A stretch of 45,628 nucleotides of DNA from Moraxella caviae (GTDB lineage: Bacteria; Pseudomonadota; Gammaproteobacteria; Pseudomonadales; Moraxellaceae), in contig NZ_MUXU01000054.1 of assembly GCF_002014985.1 (NCBI RefSeq), positions 1 through 45,628 of the forward strand, written 5' to 3'. Positions 38,310-45,628 of this stretch are shown in pieces (the first letter of the stretch is position 1; every line of letters begins with the position of its first letter). The translations under genes were made by a program, and so were the position numbers. The notes under the pieces are model-generated. The model worked only from the letters and a program-made list of their open reading frames with translations. It made no database searches and had not been told where the DNA came from.

Positions 38310-38342
38310 ATCAGGCAAAGCGGTCAAGCCACAATGCCTGAT
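38310..38342. promoter_or_regulatory. Inverted repeat between atpD and atpC
   Basis: ATCAGGCA (38310-38317) and TGCCTGAT (38335-38342) are perfect 8-bp arms around a 17-base loop. No T-run follows, so it is more likely an mRNA-processing or stability element than a terminator. Confidence 0.5.
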
Positions 38343-38353
38343 GTTACGCTCGC

Positions 38354-39793
<1,440 letters not shown>

Positions 39794-39891
39794 TTAAATT
39801 CGTTATGGCTATTTCGTTAAAACGAATGATACCAAATTTGCTTGATTTGCTTTAGTTTGCCAACGTGGCTGCTTGAATGTCAATCCTTGAC

Positions 39892-40764
39892 TTACGAAAC
39901 AGCTGCCGCACCACCAACGATTTCTGAAATTTCTCGAGTAATCGCTGCCTGACGCAGTTTATTGTACACCAATTGCAAATCTTTAATTAAGTTGCCAGCG
40001 TTATCGGTTGCCGCTTTCATCGCCACCATACGCGCCGACTGCTCTGAAGCAATGTTTTCAAGAACGGCTTGATAAACGATTGATTCAATGTAGCGCACCA
40101 TTAGGCTGTCAATCAGCGTTTTGGTGTCTGGCTCGTAGATGTAATCCCAGCTGTGCGCTGCGTCAGCTTCATCGTCCAACTTGCCTTCTGGCAATGGCAC
40201 AAGCTGTGTCAATGATGGCTTTTGAGTCATGGCATTGACAAATTGGTTATACACCAAGTAAATGCGATCCAAGCGACCTTCGCTATAATCGTCTAGCATG
40301 ACTTGCACAGGCACGCTAAGCTGCTCATAGCTTGGGCTGTCGCCGTAATCGGTCAGTGCCGAACTCACCTTTCCGCCGAAGTTTTTGAAAAAGCCCACGC
40401 CTTTTGCACCGATAACAGCAAATTCAATCTCAACCGATTGATCTTGGTATTCTTTGACGGATTTGAGCAAGTTTTTGAACAAGTTGATGTTCAGACCACC
40501 TGCCAAGCCACGATCTGATGTTACCACAATAAAGCCCACACGATTAACAGGGCGGCTTACCATGTACGGGTGCTTATAATCCGACTGCGCTTGCACCAAG
40601 TGCGAAATCACACGGTGCATACTCTCGGCATAAGGACGACCCATTTCCATGCGCTCTTGTGCACGACGCATTTTACTGGCAGCCACCATTTGCATTGCAC
40701 GCGTGATTTTCTGAGTGCTTTTAATGCTGGTTACTTTTGCACGTATTTCTTTTAAGCTTGCCAT
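39892..40764 (-). CDS. atpG: ATP synthase gamma subunit
   Basis: The rotor shaft of F1. The 290-residue product has the paired terminal coiled-coil helices: [20 protein letters not shown] at the start and [39 protein letters not shown] at the end. The middle has [12 protein letters not shown]. Normal length. Confidence 0.98.
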   Translation of the reverse strand: MASLKEIRAKVTSIKSTQKITRAMQMVAASKMRRAQERMEMGRPYAESMHRVISHLVQAQSDYKHPYMVSRPVNRVGFIVVTSDRGLAGGLNINLFKNLLKSVKEYQDQSVEIEFAVIGAKGVGFFKNFGGKVSSALTDYGDSPSYEQLSVPVQVMLDDYSEGRLDRIYLVYNQFVNAMTQKPSLTQLVPLPEGKLDDEADAAHSWDYIYEPDTKTLIDSLMVRYIESIVYQAVLENIASEQSARMVAMKAATDNAGNLIKDLQLVYNKLRQAAITREISEIVGGAAAVS

Positions 40765-40839
40765 AGTTATTCCAATAATGGACTTATTTTAAATGGGTGA
40801 TGGTGCGTTAATTGCTTAACACACCATGTTTGCAATCAA

Positions 40840-42384
40840 TCAGTAGCTGTGCGATGCTTTGAATGATTCAATGCCAGCTTTTAGGCGACCTTCAATGTCG
40901 TCATTGTAGTTGGCAGTTTCGTCAATTTCTTGCATCAATGCAGCGTGCTCGTTGCGCAAGTAGCGTAGCAATGCTTCTTCAAATGCACCGATTTTTTCAA
41001 CGGCAACGTCAGCCAAATAGCCTTCGTTTGACGCATAAATCACTGCCGCTTGGTCAGCGATAGACATTGGTGCATATTGTTTTTGCTTCATCAGCTCAGT
41101 TACACGCTCACCATGCTCAAGCTGTTGCTTGGTTGCGTCATCAAGGTCAGAAGCGAACTGCGCAAATGCCGCCAATTCACGATACTGTGCCAAAGCTGTA
41201 CGGATACCGCCAGACAATTTTTTGATGATCTTAGTTTGCGCTGCACCACCCACACGAGATACCGAAATACCTGCGTTTACCGCTGGACGGATACCTGAGT
41301 TGAATAGGTTTGACTCAAGGAAAATCTGACCGTCAGTAATAGAAATTACGTTGGTTGGTACGAATGCTGATACGTCGCCTGCTTGGGTTTCAATGATTGG
41401 CAATGCGGTCAATGAACCAGTTTTGCCTTTCACTTCGCCATTGGTGAACGCTTCTACATAGTCTGCGTTTACACGAGAAGCACGCTCTAGCAGACGTGAG
41501 TGCAAGTAGAATACGTCGCCCGGATATGCTTCACGTCCCGGTGGACGGCGTAGCAACAATGAAATTTGACGATAAGCAACCGCTTGTTTTGACAAGTCAT
41601 CATAAACAATCAGCGCATCTTCACCACGGTCACGGAAGTATTCGCCCATGGTACAGCCAGAGTATGGCGCGATGTATTGAAGTGCTGCTGGTTCAGACGC
41701 TGAAGCCACAACAACGGTGGTGTAAGCCAATGCGCCAGTTTCTTCAAGTTTACGCACAACGTTTGCGATGGTTGAACGTTTTTGACCAACGGCAACATAG
41801 ATACACTTGATGCCAGAATCTTTTTGCGCGATGATGGCGTCAATTGCCAGTGCAGTTTTACCAGTTTGGCGGTCGCCGATGATAAGCTCACGCTGACCAC
41901 GACCGATAGGAATCATGGTATCAACTGCTTTATAACCTGTCATTACAGGCTCATCAACTGATTGACGTGCGATAACGCCCGGAGCGATTTTTTCAACTTT
42001 GTCAGTCAATTTGGCATTGATTGGGCCTTTGCCATCAATTGGGTTGCCCAGCGCATCTACGACACGACCAAGCAACTCAGGACCTACTGGCACTTCTAGG
42101 ATACGACCTGTGCAGTAAGCTTTTTGACCTTCTTGTAGGCTTAGGTAGTCGCCAAGTACAACCGCGCCCACTGAGTCTTGCTCAAGGTTAAGAGCCATGC
42201 CATAAACATTGCCCTCAAACTCGATCATCTCACCATACATGGCCTCTTCAAGACCATGAATCTGTACAATACCATCAGAGACACTGACGATTACGCCTTC
42301 AGTTTTTGCAGTTGCGCCTACGTCAAGGTCTTGAATACGCTGCTTAATCAGATTGCTGATTTCAGCCGGATTCAATTGTTGCAT
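40840..42384 (-). CDS. atpA: ATP synthase alpha subunit
   Basis: The non-catalytic F1 nucleotide-binding subunit. The 514-residue product starts [17 protein letters not shown] and has the P-loop [16 protein letters not shown], the [14 protein letters not shown] motif, Walker B region [46 protein letters not shown], and the arginine finger in [12 protein letters not shown]. Normal length, 30 bases after atpH. Confidence 0.99.
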   Translation of the reverse strand: MQQLNPAEISNLIKQRIQDLDVGATAKTEGVIVSVSDGIVQIHGLEEAMYGEMIEFEGNVYGMALNLEQDSVGAVVLGDYLSLQEGQKAYCTGRILEVPVGPELLGRVVDALGNPIDGKGPINAKLTDKVEKIAPGVIARQSVDEPVMTGYKAVDTMIPIGRGQRELIIGDRQTGKTALAIDAIIAQKDSGIKCIYVAVGQKRSTIANVVRKLEETGALAYTTVVVASASEPAALQYIAPYSGCTMGEYFRDRGEDALIVYDDLSKQAVAYRQISLLLRRPPGREAYPGDVFYLHSRLLERASRVNADYVEAFTNGEVKGKTGSLTALPIIETQAGDVSAFVPTNVISITDGQIFLESNLFNSGIRPAVNAGISVSRVGGAAQTKIIKKLSGGIRTALAQYRELAAFAQFASDLDDATKQQLEHGERVTELMKQKQYAPMSIADQAAVIYASNEGYLADVAVEKIGAFEEALLRYLRNEHAALMQEIDETANYNDDIEGRLKAGIESFKASHSY

Positions 42385-42414
42385 TGCCTTGTTTCCTTTA
42401 AAATGACAACTTTC

Positions 42415-42963
42415 TTATGCAGTCAGTTGTGTCTTTAATTGTTTTAACTTGCCACGCACTGAGCCATCGGTAAACTTATCACCCACTTTGATGGTCGCAC
42501 CGCCAAGCAGCTCAGAATCCACTGCTTCGTGTAAAATCACGATTGAACCAGTAGATTCAGCCAGCTTTTTAAGCAGCATATCGCGCTGATCGTCAGTCAG
42601 TGGGTAAGCTGAAGTAACGTATGCATCAACTTGTTTTAGCTCTTGAGATTTTAGCTTGCTGTAATGAGTCAGAATTTCAGGCAATAAAGCCAATCTGTCT
42701 TGTTCTGATAGCTGAGTGATAAAATTAACCAAGCCTTCAGAAGCAGGCTCTGCCGTTTGCGCATTATAGATGTCAATCAAGACGGCAGTCTTTTGCTTTG
42801 CAGAAATGGCTGGATTGTTCAGCAGTGCAACAAAATCAGCGTCTTTTGCCACATTGCTTGCAACCAACAAAAAGCTCTCCCAGTTGTTAATCACATTTTG
42901 TTCTTTCGCATAATCAAACGCAGCTTTTGCGTATGGTCTTGCTAAGGTTGATAATTCAGCCAT
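42415..42963 (-). CDS. atpH: ATP synthase delta subunit
   Basis: The peripheral-stalk subunit linking F1 to subunit b. The 182-residue product starts [20 protein letters not shown], the usual delta/OSCP start, and ends with the conserved [35 protein letters not shown] block. Twelve bases after atpF. Confidence 0.97.
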   Translation of the reverse strand: MAELSTLARPYAKAAFDYAKEQNVINNWESFLLVASNVAKDADFVALLNNPAISAKQKTAVLIDIYNAQTAEPASEGLVNFITQLSEQDRLALLPEILTHYSKLKSQELKQVDAYVTSAYPLTDDQRDMLLKKLAESTGSIVILHEAVDSELLGGATIKVGDKFTDGSVRGKLKQLKTQLTA

Positions 42964-42975
42964 GATATCCTCTAA

Positions 42976-43446
42976 TTACAGCTTCGCTGCCAACTGTTGT
43001 AGCATGCTGGCGTGTTCTTGTTCATTGACTTTGCCTTGCAAAATCTTTTCTGCACCAAGTACCGCTAGTTGAGCAACTTGAGAGCGCAATTCTTCACGAG
43101 AAGTTGCAACTTCTTGCTCTACTGTGGTGTGCGCTTGTGCAATAATGCGCTCGCCTTCCAAACGAGCTTGCGCCTTGGCATCTTCAATCATTTGATTGGC
43201 AGTTTTGTTTGCACGTTCAATGATTGACGCTGCTTCAGCTTTCGCTGCGGCAAATTCTTGCTCAACTTGCGCTTCTGCAGAAGCTAGGTCTGCTTTGGCT
43301 TGTTCAGCCGCATTTAGACCATCTTCAATTTTGCGTTGGCGCTCGTTAATTGCACCGATCAGTGGCGGCCATACGAATTTCATGCAGAACCACACGAAAA
43401 TCGCAAACGAAATCGCCTGACCGATTAGTGTAAAATTAATGTTCAT
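42976..43446 (-). CDS. atpF: ATP synthase subunit b
   Basis: The dimeric peripheral stalk. The 156-residue product has one N-terminal membrane segment ([27 protein letters not shown]) and a long charged coiled coil ([28 protein letters not shown] onward). Length is typical of gammaproteobacteria. It follows atpE after about 120 bases. Confidence 0.98.
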   Translation of the reverse strand: MNINFTLIGQAISFAIFVWFCMKFVWPPLIGAINERQRKIEDGLNAAEQAKADLASAEAQVEQEFAAAKAEAASIIERANKTANQMIEDAKAQARLEGERIIAQAHTTVEQEVATSREELRSQVAQLAVLGAEKILQGKVNEQEHASMLQQLAAKL

Positions 43447-43569
43447 CTAACCACCTCGTTATTAGTGAAAGTCAGGTGATAGCCAATTTCTAGGCACTAA
43501 TCATAGTTGCTTATGCGTTTGGCTATGCTTAGTGCCATCAAAAATGGGCATTAAACTGACAGCTTCAGC

Positions 43570-43824
<255 letters not shown>

Positions 43825-43867
43825 TTAATGACCTATATCAAGGGTTGAAATTAAAAATGGGTTCAAA

Positions 43868-45194
<1,327 letters not shown>

Positions 45195-45628
45195 GGGGCT
45201 GTACTAGAATAACAACCATGTTATACTAGTTTTATGAAGATAACCCATTGTAAACTAAGTAAAAAAGTTCAAAAAAGACTGCTTGAATTTTTTGTACTCG
45301 AAGTTACTGCTAGAAGTGCAGCTGATTTACTGGGTATTCACCCTAATTCAGCAGCCCTTTTTTACCACAAAATCCGCCTTGTGATAGAATATCACTTAGC
45401 TCTTGAAGCCAACACTGTTTTTGACGGTGAAGTAGAGCTTGATGAAAGTTACTTCGGCGGTATTCGTAAAGGCAAACGTGGTCGTGGTGCAGCTGGCAAG
45501 ACTGCTGTATTTGGTTTATTAAAACGCAATGATAAAGTTTACACTGTTGTTGTTAAAGATACTAAGACAAATACACTAATGCCAATTATCACAAGTAAAA
45601 TCAAGCCTGATAGCATTGTCTACACAGA
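45195..45628 (+). mobile_element. IS1595-family (IS1016-group) insertion sequence, partial
   Basis: The element opens with ggggctgtactaga at 45195-45208, identical (inverted) to the first 14 bases of the window, and contains a transposase start; its far end is outside the window. A target-site duplication cannot be checked because the other flank is missing. Confidence 0.85.
45234..45628 (+). CDS. IS1016-type transposase, 3' end outside the window
   Basis: The first 131 residues are visible, from MKITHCKLSKKVQKRLLEFF. A short N-terminal helix-turn-helix-like part (SAADLLGIHPNSAALFYHKIRL) leads into the ISXO2-like transposase domain, with the first catalytic Asp in ELDESYFGGIRKGKRGRGAAGK. This motif and spacing are diagnostic of the IS1016 group. 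The frame is open to the window end, so it is cut only by the boundary. Confidence 0.9.
   Translation, partial: MKITHCKLSKKVQKRLLEFFVLEVTARSAADLLGIHPNSAALFYHKIRLVIEYHLALEANTVFDGEVELDESYFGGIRKGKRGRGAAGKTAVFGLLKRNDKVYTVVVKDTKTNTLMPIITSKIKPDSIVYT

Overview
The window is AT-rich chromosomal DNA from a gammaproteobacterium, most likely a member of the Moraxellaceae (a Moraxella-like species). This rests on protein character and gene neighbourhoods: a BfmRS/RstAB-type two-component pair, wrbA next to a DUF2069 gene, a non-catalytic PyrC' dihydroorotase homologue, EpmC, and REP-like and IS1016-type repeats. The species is an inference. I see no rRNA, tRNA or CRISPR array. Both ends lie in insertion-sequence termini: bases 1-14 are the reverse complement of the terminal repeat that opens an IS1595-family (IS1016-group) element at 45195. 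The window is therefore a stretch between two IS copies, or a contig that broke at a repeated IS.

Most of it is housekeeping. From left to right: uvrC (2.2-4.1 kb), a DUF4442 thioesterase-like gene, an isolated rplS, groSL with a sigma-32-type promoter, a DUF3108 secreted protein, DUF2069/wrbA, a YihY/BrkB-family membrane protein, pyrC' and pyrB split by an inverted small lipoprotein gene, fbp, a TrmH-family rRNA methyltransferase, etfBA, ilvBN-ilvC with a toxin-antitoxin module between them, queG, a BON-LysM protein, fabD-fabG-acpP, yceD-rpmF, epmC, a YciO/Sua5-family gene, the bfmRS-like regulators, and atpBEFHAGDC. The atp genes run directly into the response regulator.

The accessory part is at the left edge (14-2041). 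It is a two-gene unit: a multi-pass membrane protein, then a soluble P-loop GTPase-like protein (GKADSGKS, DASGE, SKAD). The membrane-protein gene is out of frame at a run of eight G residues. Nine (or six) G would restore one 338-residue protein from an ATG with a good ribosome-binding site. The arrangement looks like phase variation of a GTPase/membrane module, and the GTPase gene is cut off at its 3' end by the IS. This is the best candidate for an undescribed system here; a role in conflict or defence is only inferred.

Other points of interest are a VapBC/FitAB-like toxin gene broken by one missing base while its antitoxin is intact, a free-standing lipoprotein resembling an I9 protease propeptide, a PyrC' lacking metal ligands, a possible small RNA before fbp, several short tandem repeats with 11-14 bp units in spacers, and a terminator between bfmR and bfmS.
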